In this document: positions 47,102 through 58,219 of the stretch, piece after piece | Layout of the letters: every line of letters begins with the position of its first letter | Numbering within the stretch: position 1 is the first letter of the stretch | DNA from: Cunninghamia lanceolata | Taxonomy: Eukaryota > Streptophyta > Pinopsida > Cupressales > Cupressaceae | DNA: 64,000 bases | Direction of reading: 5' to 3' | Assembly: GCA_027924645.1 (NCBI GenBank) | Contig: BSBN01000860.1 | Span: 620,001 to 684,000 of the forward strand | Position numbers and translations under genes: made by a program | Notes under the pieces: model-generated | What the model was told of the DNA's origin: nothing | What the model saw: only the letters and a program-made list of their open reading frames with translations | The model's database searches: none

Positions 47102-48250
47102 ATGCCACCTAGATCAAGATGAGGACACTTACATGTAGTGAGTCTGGAGGAGCTAGAAATCCAGAGCCACCTCCTGACATAGGACCCTAGATACTTTAGG
47201 CGGTGTAGGTAGTTTTGGCGAGATTACCACTAGTCGTGGAGGGACCGCGTGTTGAGATTCTGGAGACTATAGTTGAGGGTCACACATCGACTCATAGGGA
47301 GTACAGTAGGAGTCCACCATTGCATTGTGGGGACCATGAGGAGGAGATTGGAGTGGAGTTAGTTCATTACGACCCTTTTGGATATGCATAGCGGGATGAG
47401 GCAGAGGTTCCCGTTCTAGGACACTGCAATCTTGGAGAACCCATTAGGGATTTGCTTCAGCTAAATCCACCTACCTTTGTGAGGACTACAGAGTGAGTTG
47501 AGGTTGAGTCTTGGCTTATCAACTTAGATTGGTGCTTTAGGTTGCGTCCTTATGGGAGCAACACAAAGGCACAAGTTGCAGTCGATTTTCTACGTGATGC
47601 TGCAATGACATGGTGGCACACAGAGGAGTGTAAGCATCGCCTATCCTTAGACACTCTTTCCTAGAACACATTTCTTGAGTGCTATAGGGTGCATTGCCTC
47701 TCAGAGCACTACAAACAACGCCACATAGGTGAGTTCCATGACTTGCAGCAGAGGGGGTTCACTGTGGCACCGTACGAGAGCAAGTTTGTAGAGTTGTCAT
47801 GTTACACTGAGTATCTTCACAATGAAAAGCTTCTTGTTAGTAGGTTTATCAAAGGCTTGATTCATGGGATATCACGACTAGTACACATGGAAGACCCCCA
47901 GACCATGAGTGAGGCCACCGAGAAGGTGTATATTACCGAGGAGATCTAGGGGCCGAGTCACGGGTCACATCCATAGGTTCACGACCATCACCACCATCAG
48001 TACTAGGACTTTCATAGACCCCCACAACCTCAGAGGGGCAATTTTAATTCCACATCCTTACATACTAGGCCCCCATAGTAGCAGTAGCATCATCAGTAGC
48101 AATAGAGGACTAGGCCACCTTAGTAGAGAGTGTAGGCTGGTCATAATCGACGTTGGCACTAAAAGGGTCCACGGAGAGACCAGCATCAACAAGCACTAGT
48201 GGCATGACCTACATGGTCACAATAGTCCTTTAGAGGTTCACAAAGTAGTA
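47102..48250 (+). pseudogene. Gypsy gag remnant
   Basis: It starts MPPRSR and shifts frame near 47200. It carries the retrotransposon gag core at about 47500-47950: VESWLINLDWCFRL, then AQVAVDFLRDAAMTWWH, EFHDLQQRGFTVAPYESKF and RFIKGLIHGI. A Cys-rich knuckle is only partly visible (HLSRECR near 48110). Gag would form the virus-like particle; here it is broken by several TAG/TGA codons and shifts. Confidence 0.8.
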
Positions 48251-48429
48251 CAAGACAACCTAGAGCTCAGTAGTCTAGTAGGACTCAGTCAGTGCATATA
48301 CAGACAAGAGGGCCTTGCTATGTATGTGGTGACACATGGCACTTGGATAGAGACTATCCACAAGGTTTCACAACTAGAGGATAGTGTGCCAATGGTTCTG
48401 AGCAGATGGTTGGAGACATGGGTAGATCC

Positions 48430-51400
48430 CACCACATATTTGTAGTGGTTGATAACCACCAGGCTGACTTTTAGGCTTTCGGCATCGAGACATCAGGTAC
48501 TATTGGAGGTGTACCTATTACTATTTTGCTTGATTCTAGAGCTATAGACTCCTTTGTTTCTCCATTGTTAGTGGAGCATTGTAGGCTGGTGGCCTCTAGG
48601 TAGGACATTAGGTGGGAGGTCGAGTAGCCATAGGGTCCACAATGGCCATAGATTCCATGGTTTGAGAGTGTGAGCTTGCACTTGGAGACTTCACTATAGT
48701 TGTTGACCTTAGGGTCTTATGGAGTGGTGTTAGGCATGGATTGGCTTGTGGCTCATAGAGCCAAGCTTGATTGTCACCAGAAGGAAATAGGTTGCCTAGT
48801 CAACCATGGCACAACAACAGAGATTGTGGGCATTTAGAAGCCCACAATAGTATGTATGATTTCCACTAAACAACTTAAGCATTGTCTACAGAAGGGTTGT
48901 CAGATGTTTGCAATCACAATGAGTGATAGATTAGATGATGAGCCAGAGGTTTCACTTGATGATCATCCCATCCTTAGAGAGTTTATAGATGTGTTTCCAC
49001 CTAATCTTCTAGGGATACCAGCTCATAGAGAGGTTGATTTTCACATTGAGCTTGTACTAGGTGCTGAGCCAGTGTCTCATGCACCTTACAGGATGACTAC
49101 ACATGAGCTTATAGAGCTCACGCTTCAATGAGAGGAGTTGTTGGAGAAGGGGTACATCCGACCTAGTGTCTCACCTTGGGGCATACTAGTCATCTTTGTG
49201 AAGAAGAATTGTGGGTCTCTTCGACTATGTATGTATTATAGGAAGCTGAATAAGGTGATGATGAAGAACCATTATCCTTTGCCTAGGATTGATGATTTGT
49301 TTGATCAGATGCAAGAGGCTAGAGTGTTCTCTAAGATTGACCTGAAGTTTGGCTACCATCAATTATGTATTACAGAGGTGAATATTTATAAGACTACCTT
49401 TTAGACTCACTATGGTCATTATGAGTTCACTGTGGTGCCCTTCAAGTTGATGAATGCCCCTGTAGTGTTTAGGAGTCTCATGAATGGGGTGTTTCACACA
49501 TACCTAGATTAGTTCATGATCATTTTTCTATATGACATATTGATATATTCACATACTAAGGAGGAGCATGAGGGGCACTTACGCGAGGTCTTACAATGTT
49601 TGAGAGATCATCAACTTTATGACAACTTGGTGAAGTGTGCCTTCTTTCACATAGAGGTTTAGTACTTGGGTCACATTCTATCTGGTGATGGTATCTTAGT
49701 AGATCCATCAAAGATTAAAGCTATCAGGGATTGTCCAGTGCCTACTAGTGTCAAAGAGGTTAGGAGCTTCATGGGGCTAGCAGGATATTATCGTTGATTT
49801 GTTGAGGGCTATTCTAGGATAGCACACCCTATTACTTCCCTTCAGCAGAAAGGGAATAGCTTCATGTGGACATAGTAGTCTGAGAGGGCCTTTGGGGTCC
49901 TCAAGGAGTGTCTCACTAGTGCTCCTATTCTAGTAGTACCTGATCCAACATTAGATTTCATGGTTTGTGCTGATGCATCTTTAGAGGCATGAGGTACAGT
50001 CCTTATGTAGGATGGTTGAGCAATCATGTATGAGTCATGAAAGCTTAAGACCCATGAGATGAACTACCCTACACATGATATGGAGCTTGAAACAATGGTT
50101 CACACTCTTGTTAGATGTAGACATTTCCTTTTGGGACACCGTTTTGAGTTACACTCTGACCATCATAGTCTATAGTATATCTTCACACAATTGAATTTAA
50201 ACACCCGCCAACGATGTTGGATGGAGTTCTTATGTGAGTATGACTTTGATGTGCATTACATTAAAGGGAAGGAGAACTTGGTTGCCAATGCATTGAGTCA
50301 TAAGCACCATGAGATCTTGACCTTGACTTTGAGTGTGGACTTGAGAGGGCACATCTTATAGCATCTACCAAAGGACAAGTGGTTCCTTGAGGTACAGTAG
50401 GAGATTCAGTAATGGAGGGCCCTTAAGGGCAAGTTTGCAGAATATTCTCTTGAGCCAGATGGACTTCTTTGACATCAACATCGCATCTATGTTCCCCTTG
50501 TAGGTGATCTTCATAAAGTGGTTTTTTCAGAGGCTCACATAGCGCCTTATGCAACACATCTTGGGGTGAAGAAGATGCATGTCGATCTAAGATAGTTGTA
50601 TCATTGGGCAGGAATGAGGCGTGACATAGAAGATTTTTTAGCTCATTGCCTTGAGTGTTAGAGGGTCAAGGTCGAGCATCAGCATCCAGCAGGACTTCTT
50701 TACCCTCATGAGATACTGGAGTGGAAATGGAACACCATTTCCATGGAATTCATAGTTGGTCTACCTTTGTCATCTCACCACTATGATGCCATCATGGTGA
50801 TGGTTGACAAGTTGACCAAGGTAGTGCACTTTTCATTGGTATGCACAACGTACAATGCACTTACAGTGGTGAGGGTATTCTTGAATTACATTGTGAGGCT
50901 TCATGGAGTTCCTCGTCACATCATATCTGATAGAGATTTAGTGTTTACATTATCTTTTTGGAGAGCATTACAACAAACGTTGGGCACTTAGCTCAACTTT
51001 AGTTTAGCATACCACCCTGAGACAAATGGGCAAATTGAGAGGGTGAATTAGTTTCTAGAGGACATGCTTCTCATGTATGTGATGGATCACCAGTCTAGAT
51101 GGGAGCACTATCTGTATCTAGTTGAGTTTTCCTACAATAATGGGAATTAGAGCTTATTAGGTATGCCTCCCTATTAGGCCTTATATGGCAGGGCTTGCAG
51201 GACTCCTCTGAGTTGGGACTGCATCAAGGACAGAGTTGCTATTGGACCAGAGTTGGTGCAGGATATGGAGTAGCATGTTATCTTGATTAGGCAGCGATTG
51301 AAGGAGGCACAAGATTGTTAGAAGAAGTATGCCAATGCTAAGAGATTGAATCAGAGCTTCTCAGTTGGCGACAGGGTATTCTTGATAGTGCAGCCGCATA

Positions 51401-51790
51401 AGAGTCCAATCCATTATGGAACGGGCTCTAAGATTACACCGAGATTTGTTGGGCCATTTGAGATACTGGAGCGGATAGGACCTATAGCTTACTATCTAGC
51501 CTTACCACCTAGCCTGTCACATATCCACAATGTATTTCATATATCTATGTTGAGACATTATATATCTGATGTGGCTCATGTCTTGGATTGGGGTGCCTTA
51601 TAGGTAGAGTCAGACGGGTAGCTAGCTTTGGAGCCAATTCACATATTGGCTTGTCAGAGGCTGGGCCTTCAAGAGTGATAGTAGGACTAGGTCAGAGTTC
51701 AGTGAGATCACTATGATGAGGTCTCCACTACTTAGGAGGATGCTTCACGATTAAGGGCACTATACTCACATCTTTTATGACTTCTAGGAG
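48430..51790 (+). pseudogene. Gypsy pol remnant (protease, RT, RNase H, integrase, chromodomain)
   Basis: Order: protease near 48520 (ILLDSRAIDSFVSP; family DSGATHSF); RT at 48940-49780 ([55 protein letters not shown]); RNase H at 49870-50300 (ILVVPDPTLDFMVCADAS; YIKGKENLVANALS); zinc-finger region at 50570-50680; integrase core at 50690-51180 (VDKLTKVVHF, IISDRDLVFT, AYHPETNGQIERVN); the C-terminal VFHISMLRHYI at 51531; and a degraded chromodomain tail near 51690 (HYDEVSTT*EDASRLRALY). The RT catalytic FLDD reads FLYD (49525-49536), so a key Asp is gone. Many in-frame stops, mostly TAG. Confidence 0.9.
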
Positions 51791-51814
51791 GAAGTTTAGT
51801 CTTAGGGGGGAGCA

Positions 51815-53480
51815 TGTGAAGCCTACTCTTCTTTTATCTTCCATTTTAATTTTAGTACTATCATATGGATTAATGTTAGACATGTGGACATTTTAGAGAC
51901 TTCTGATCCCATTATTTGGACATTAATTGACTATATCGTATGCTTTTACTAGTTAGATAGATTATGATATGATGATGATTATAGCTCGCATGTTAGATTT
52001 CATTTGATTTCATAATGTTATGTGATATTTACTTTGAGGCAATTGAAATGTTAGTGGATGAGAAAATGACTAAAATATTATGCAGTTTTGATCATGATTT
52101 GATGGTGTGAAATGTGAATGAATTATCAATCATGCAAATGATAGAATGAGATTTAATTTAGATTATATGTGATTATGCAACTTTTTGTGGGTGTAATTTA
52201 TTTCGCTTCGGCTATGATAAACATGTGCTATTGATCCATTTGTGGAAGTGTGCAGGTAATTTTCCATGGCCCATAGAAAATCAGAGGTCAATCCAATAAC
52301 CCTAAGTGATATCCATGTTAAGCCAACCTAGTCCCAAGTTGGACTAACGTCATTCGTGATTGAGCATGATGATTTGTGTTGCCTTTAATTCATGTTACTT
52401 TTGATTAGGGTTCACCCTTTTGTTTGATTTCTAGAGTTGTTGTAATGTTGTAATATTTGGTGTGCACAATTTTGGTGCTATTAATTATTGAGCCTTTTTA
52501 TGTGAATTTTTGAACCCCTTGGTGTTTAATTTTGGTCAAATAATGAACCTAGGTCATACCTATAGGGTCTAAGGCCATTTTGAACATGTGAAACCTTAGT
52601 TTGAACCTTGTTTGGTCACCTTAACTTGACCCTAAAGTTAAGTGACGAGTATGGGAGTTGGCTGAGGTGGTGGACAAGTCAAGATTCCACCATGACCAAC
52701 TCCACTTCCCTAGCATAAGGTCTCCCTTATCTTGAAGTGATTTAGAAGCTTCCAAGGCCTTCAAGTGTGTGAGACCTCATTCCTATGTGTGAGAGCATTT
52801 ATAGGGGAATGAGTTGACTTGTTGGATAGGACGATGACATGTGTGACCTCCTTATCCTTATGGGGTCTTCCATGTGGGATTTCCCTTTCCACTATGCTCT
52901 CACACACATGTGAGAGCATTTGTGGGAGAGTGTGAGGCTTAGTGGGATGGGAGTGTGACATGTGTCACCTCCTCATCCTTGAAGGGTTTGTGAGTGGTTT
53001 GTGAGGAGGAAGGAGAAGGTGACATGTGTCACCTTCTCATTCCTCAAGGCTTTATGGAATAGCCTATTAAACTCCCTCTTTGAGAGGAGGGAAGGGTTCT
53101 TCATTTTTTGCTTTTTTTGAATATTGATTTGGGGGAGATAGCTAGAGTTGGAGGATTTTCTTGGAAGGAGTCTTGGGAGCTCTTCACCAACTTCTTGCCA
53201 AATTTGGGCTTATAAGGTAAGCATACAAGGCTTTATGCCTTCCTCATGCTTTTACTTTCATTATGTATGTGAAATTTTGTGAGTATGTTTGAGTTTTATT
53301 TAAGTGTTGTGTAGGTTTTTTATTGTGGGTTGTTTGGTGAAGCTCTCCTTGGAGAGAGCTCACCTTGTAAAGGGTGGGGGAGGTGTGAACCTCCTTAGGG
53401 ATATAATATATTGTTGATGTTTAACTTACTATTTTATTTTTGTTATTTTAGTGCTCTGTCAAAATATGATAACAGAGAAT
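51815..53480 (+). repeat. Gypsy 3' LTR (end uncertain)
   Basis: It starts TGTGAAGCCTACTC after the polypurine tract. It contains repeated (C/A)ACATGTG(T)CACCT(C/T)CTCAT motifs at 52837, 52965 and 53020 and facing GTGTGAGAGCAT copies. The 3' end was taken at the last CA before TG-rich sequence and is not confirmed by a target duplication. Confidence 0.5.
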
Positions 53481-53499
53481 AGAATAGTAGAGAATATGT

Positions 53500-53516
53500 G
53501 TGTGTGTGTGTGTGTA
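53500..53516. repeat. (TG)n microsatellite
   Basis: About eight to nine TG units. The following 53620-53830 is locally GC-rich (GGGGGACGGGCATGGGACCC) without a recognisable gene. Confidence 0.85.
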
Positions 53517-53921
53517 ATGTTTTGCATTTACAAATGACATTTAAACCACTTGATATGCATGGAAAAGAAAATGAAATCACATTTTATTTCTTACTGTTTC
53601 ATAGCTATGTTTTTTTTTAAAGGGGCAATGTGTTTTGCAGGTTGCAGGGGCGGCAAGCCCATGTTCTTGCGTCTACATGTTTTGAGGTGTGTGGGGGACG
53701 GGCATGGGACCCCAAGCGGTAGAGCTCCGCCCCTCCCCTCTCCAAATAAAAGGCTATGGCAAGCTCTCCCTATTCGCGGGGACCTATGTAGACATTTTTG
53801 CTTACTTCTGCTCAGCCCCATCAATATAAAACACCCATGTATATAATGCTTACTTTGCAATAAAAATTTGTTTGCCCTGCATATTTTTGTTTCTACCTTT
53901 GACATTCAAATGCCTACAATG

Positions 53922-53923
<2 letters not shown>

Positions 53924-53981
<58 letters not shown>
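53924..53981. repeat. (TA)n microsatellite
   Basis: About 28 TA units ending directly at the GGGTAAAAGCACAAA terminus of the next element. Confidence 0.97.
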
Positions 53982-53983
<2 letters not shown>

Positions 53984-54260
53984 GTAAAAGCACAAAGTTG
54001 AGTATACATTTCACAGAAGTTTTCTACAGGTGAAAAATGCCACTTGGAATGAGACCCAAGCCAAAACGGGTGCCCGTTACAAAATGGGTACCCTTTTGTG
54101 ATCAGGTGCCCAAAGCAAAAATGGGCACCTGTTATGAAATGGGTACCCATTTTTGAAAAGTATAATTTTTTTAAAAATAGGCCTGTAGCTTCATTTTAAT
54201 AGCTACAGGTTGCGAGACACCAGGGACATCGACCCAAGAAAATGGGTACCCGCATATGCT
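53982..54260 (+). mobile_element. Palindrome-bearing element, third locus (GGGTACCC core)
   Basis: It starts GGGTAAAAGCACAAAGTTGAG, the terminus shared with 10418 and 16792. It then carries palindromes AACGGGTGCCCGTT (54065), ATGGGTACCCTTTTG (54085), TGGGCACCTG (54122), AAATGGGTACCCATTTTT (54138) and ATGGGTACCCGC (54242). Arms match those of the GGGATCCC arrays but the two central bases differ (TA or TG instead of AT). Right end not found. Confidence 0.7.
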
Positions 54261-54424
54261 GATCTAATTTTCAACCTCCACAGCATCCTCGCCTCCTCAG
54301 ATCGATTCACCAGTGCCCTAGGTTGGTTGCTCATCCATTTATGTCAATTTTCATTATTTTTTGCTTTGTATTTTATTGTTTTTTGTTGTTTTTGCAATGT
54401 TTAGCTATATATATTCAACCTGAA

Positions 54425-54720
54425 ATTGAAAACAAGTAAACCCTAATGCATAAACTATAAACCTTTAATTCAGAAATGGTAAACCCTATTTCATAAAGAC
54501 TAAATTGTAAAACCCTAATTCATAAACTAGGGTTTCAAAAAGAGTAAAACATAAAACCTTAATTCATAAACTAGGGTTTCAAAAATAGTAAAACGTAAAA
54601 CCCTAATTCATATTTACACTAAACCAGGTAATTCATAAACTAGGATTTCATAAATAGTAAAACATAAAACTGTAATTCATAAACACTAAACCCTAATTCA
54701 TAAACTAAACTGACCTATTC
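54425..54720. repeat. Telobox-rich tandem repeats
   Basis: Units of about 45-55 bp combine AAACCCTAATTCATAAACTA with AGGGTTTCAAAAATAGTAAAAC. AAACCCTA and its complement TAGGGTTT (the plant telomere-repeat permutation, or telobox) occur many times, but not as a head-to-tail TTTAGGG array. Confidence 0.85.
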
Positions 54721-55615
54721 TTTAAAACCTAAATGACTTATTAAACCTGAACCTAAAACCTAGAAACTTCACTTATTACGTTTAAATCTTTAATTTAAAC
54801 ATATGGACATATATATTATGTTTAAATATTTAATTTAAACATTCACTATTCATATACCTGGTTCGATAGAACTTATATAGGGTTTTCAATAGTGAAATGT
54901 TTCTAAGGAAGTGGCTTAGTTGTCCCTCTCATCTTCTTCCTCAAAGGAATTTCTTCTTCCTCCACATCTCCTTATGCTTCTATAGTTTTCCTCTTATATG
55001 TTTTCTTGGCCTTTTGACTAGGATTAAATTTCTTCCCTTTAGAGGCCTCCTCCTTAAAATTTATCAAGACTGTTCTCCTCAAGTCAATTATCTAGTCTTT
55101 CAATATGAAGAATACTTCATGTCTTTTTGATGTTGTGGAATGAAAGGAACTTTGAATTTAATCATCTATTAAGACTTTGTTGGTGGGATGATACCATGTA
55201 TGATTAGTTATTTAGTCATTAAATATTTAGTAGTTATATAGTATAGTTCACTAACAAGCTTAAAGTCATAACTACTCTACTAAACTTTTAAAAATACTGG
55301 GCATTAAATTCACATATATTATCTCACCTATTAGGTCTTTTCCCCTATATCTAGACCTTGAACTAGTTATACATTCTTATAGGCTTATTCTTTAGTCTTC
55401 ATGGCTTTTAATGTTCCTGATGCTTGTCTCATAGTCCTAAATTAACTATTTGTAAAACTCTTTTCATGAAGCTAAAAACCTACACATTAGACATGATAGG
55501 ACCCTAATATCTTTTTGTAGACCTAATGTAAATGACTTATTAAACCTTTAAACCTAAAACCTAGAAGTCATTTTATTATGTTTAAATCTTTAATTTAAAC
55601 ATATATCCATATATC
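54708..55615. repeat. Direct repeat pair, about 90 bp
   Basis: 54708-54800 and 55522-55615 share AAATGACTTATTAAACCT, AACCTAAAACCTAGAA and GTTTAAATCTTTAATTTAAACATAT. The 720 bp between them show no gene. Confidence 0.85.
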
Positions 55616-55713
55616 TATGACAACTTGATGCTTAACAAAGAGGTAAAGGAGACAACAGCAATCCAAAAAAAATAAAAAAATGTTGAGGGTACATAGAATG
55701 GGTTCAAAGATTG

Positions 55714-55840
55714 AATAGGTTGACATGGACTTAGTGACATGTTTAGGAGTAGTTGTAGCCAATAGGTCGACATGAACTTAGTGACATGTTTAGGAGTAGT
55801 TGTAGCCAATAGGTCATGAACTTAGTGACATGTTTAGGAG
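55714..55840. repeat. 47-bp tandem repeat, 2.7 copies
   Basis: Units at 55714, 55761 and 55808 with the core ACTTAGTGACATGTTTAGGA; copies differ at one to three bases. Confidence 0.95.
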
Positions 55841-56128
55841 TTTGAATATAATACATGAGCGTATAAATTTTGGCTAGATATTAGGACATCAATTTTTATT
55901 CATGTCATGATTCATAAATGTATAAATTTTGATTTTAAACATTTTATAATGTAAGTTTAAATTTTGAATGCATGTATATGTTAAATTAAATGTAAAATTA
56001 AATGTTTTAATGTATATTGTTTAAACCACACAAATATTTATATTTCCAAGTTTTTAATTTATATGTATATGTATATATTTAAACATATGTTGTGCATGCA
56101 ATTTAATCTATATTTTTTGTAATTGCAG

Positions 56129-58215
56129 CTCTACTTGTAGACCTTATTTCTACACATGACCGATATAGCCTATGACCCCCCCCATGACCCACCACCCCAA
56201 CATGCCCCCCCCACCACTACCACCACCACCACCGCATGATGAGGCTCATTTGCGAGCCACAATTGATGAAAACATACATGTTTTGCAAGAAAAAAATAAT
56301 TTATTGCAAAGCCAAATCCAAACCCCTTCACATATTTCATGGTTTGCATCTATGATGCAAACTATTGTTGATTCAGTGAGAGCTATCCACATGGATATAG
56401 ACACATTTCACTCATGGCAGGAAGACAAGAGGTAGTTTTATTCAAATGGTCTCTCATATAAAGAGATCAATGATTTACATATTACCAAAACTACAATTGC
56501 CCCATTTTTCATTGATCCCTCCACAAGTCAACAAATACCACCAAGTAAAAAGAGAATTTCAATCAGATGGTGTACACATCAACAGATACCTGATAATTTT
56601 TGGGATCGATGGTGGATGATCTTTGACCATCCACCTCATGTTAATTTTGAGGTTCCCTTTTATTTTCTGAAGAAATTATGGGCAGAGTTTGTGATGGGCC
56701 AAAAGCCCAATTATTTTGATATGAGATCATTTTAGGGCGTGGGTGGTGGAATACCATAGCATAGACCAGGAGCACATGTCAATCCAAATCGACATTTACC
56801 CCCTACACCTATTGTCCCTTCTCCACCCTCTGTTCCTGTGCCCTTTCACAAGTAGACGATTGTCTTAGCACTCAGAGTGGTATCATCGCTCTTAGGAAAC
56901 TTAACTGATCAAGCTACTCACTTGGAAGATGAAGTCAATCCTAGAGAGCCTGCACAACTTAGAGGAGCATCTAATGCTGGTCCTGATGCATCACCTAGAT
57001 TGACACCATTGCGGTCCACACCACATTTTTGTCAGAATTGTCATCAACCATGTTTTAGTCCTACATCTACTTCAGAGGAGGAGTGCTTTTTGGCTACATT
57101 ATTCACTTCTATGGACTCGGTATGTATGCCACATCTAATAAAATCAAAATTAATACAAATTAATATAGATTTAGACAATTATTAATTATCAATCTTTTTA
57201 AAAAAATTTAAATATATATTAATAAATATATATGTTCATGTTGATTGGTACAGATGACTCCATTAGTTGATGCCACTTCATCATGGATGGACCATTTAGT
57301 GTCAATGGCAGTAGAGTTGGGTAGACCTTATAATGGACGAGGTATAAAATTAGAACATCTAAAGATTATTTAATTGGATATATCTAATTTAATAATATAT
57401 AATTTAATGCAGAAATGTGACATTTTCATTTAAAGTAGATGAGAGGTCCTGACACTCTTGTGTCAAACCAACCTAGTCATCTAGGACTGTGGCAACATCA
57501 TCTATAGAGGAGCCTGCTTCATATGCCATGGTTTGTATCTAAAAATTATACATTTTTAGTTTAAATTTGAATTTCTAGTGTAATTTCATGATTTTAAATT
57601 CATGTCTTTAAAGTTGAATTTATATATACATGTACACATATATATGCAGGATGAGATTATTTTAGGTGTAGGCTTAATTAATTGTATCATTAATGAGCCT
57701 ACATAGGTGCACGAGTCATCTCTCATATTTCAGGTCTTATTGTTAAATCCTATGTGATTTCAAAGTCTTTTGTATCATTCAACCTTGCATTTTGTATCTA
57801 TACTCTAGAGCCTAACTAGTTCATTCAAGTGTTTTATTGAAATACAAGAATTGGTGACATAGACATTCAATCTGTCATCTGAATCGACACCATCTATTGC
57901 ACAAGAGCATGACAGGAGAGATGATGAGCCTATTGTGGTATGCTTAGACATTTTGAAGTTTAGATTTAAAAATTTAATTTGATGGTTCAAGGTTTTAAAT
58001 ATTTGATTTAAATTTAATTAGGATTTAGATTTGACATTAAAATTGATTTGAAGCTTCTTTTTCTTATACACAACATGAGTTGCCCTCTCAGCCACATGGG
58101 ACCAAAAGGTGGCTTAAAATGGATGATCATGATCAAACTTAGTGTGCACAGATGTTTTAGATTGATGGATGGATGATGGATGGCGATGATGACATGATGT
58201 ATTAGATTGTTTATG
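56129..58215 (+). pseudogene. Decayed spliced gene, unknown (proline-rich start)
   Basis: An acceptor-like TTTTTTGTAATTGCAG ends at 56128. One frame then holds from 56172 to 57119: Pro-rich HHPNMPPPPLPPPPP, DEAHLRATIDENIHVLQEKNN (short coiled coil), NFWDRWWMIFDHPPHVNFEV and TPHFCQNCHQPCFSP, interrupted by four TAG codons. A donor (TCG|GTATGT, 57120) and acceptor (TTGGTACAG, to 57253) join in frame to TPLVDATSSWMDHLVSMAVE, with a further donor at 57342 and acceptors near 57412 and 57650. A possible last exon lies near 58085-58200. The preserved intron phase argues for a true spliced gene or a DNA-transposon protein rather than a retroelement. Family not recognised. Confidence 0.45.
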
Positions 58216-58219
58216 ACTA

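Larger units (their letters stand above)
46888..53480 (+). mobile_element. Chromodomain-type Gypsy retrotransposon, decayed
   Basis: The primer-binding site TGGTATTAGAGCCC (47009-47022) follows a short 5' LTR remnant; gag starts at 47102; pol ends near 51790. The polypurine tract TTAGGGGGGAGCA (51802-51814) precedes the 3' LTR, which starts TGTGAAGCC at 51815 and runs to roughly 53480. No sequence matching the 3' LTR start occurs upstream of 47009, so the 5' LTR is truncated. The layout and C-terminal motifs place it with chromoviruses. Confidence 0.85.

Noticed and set aside
54425..54720. Internal telomere array
   Set aside because: Motifs are spaced and in both orientations, not head-to-tail TTTAGGG.
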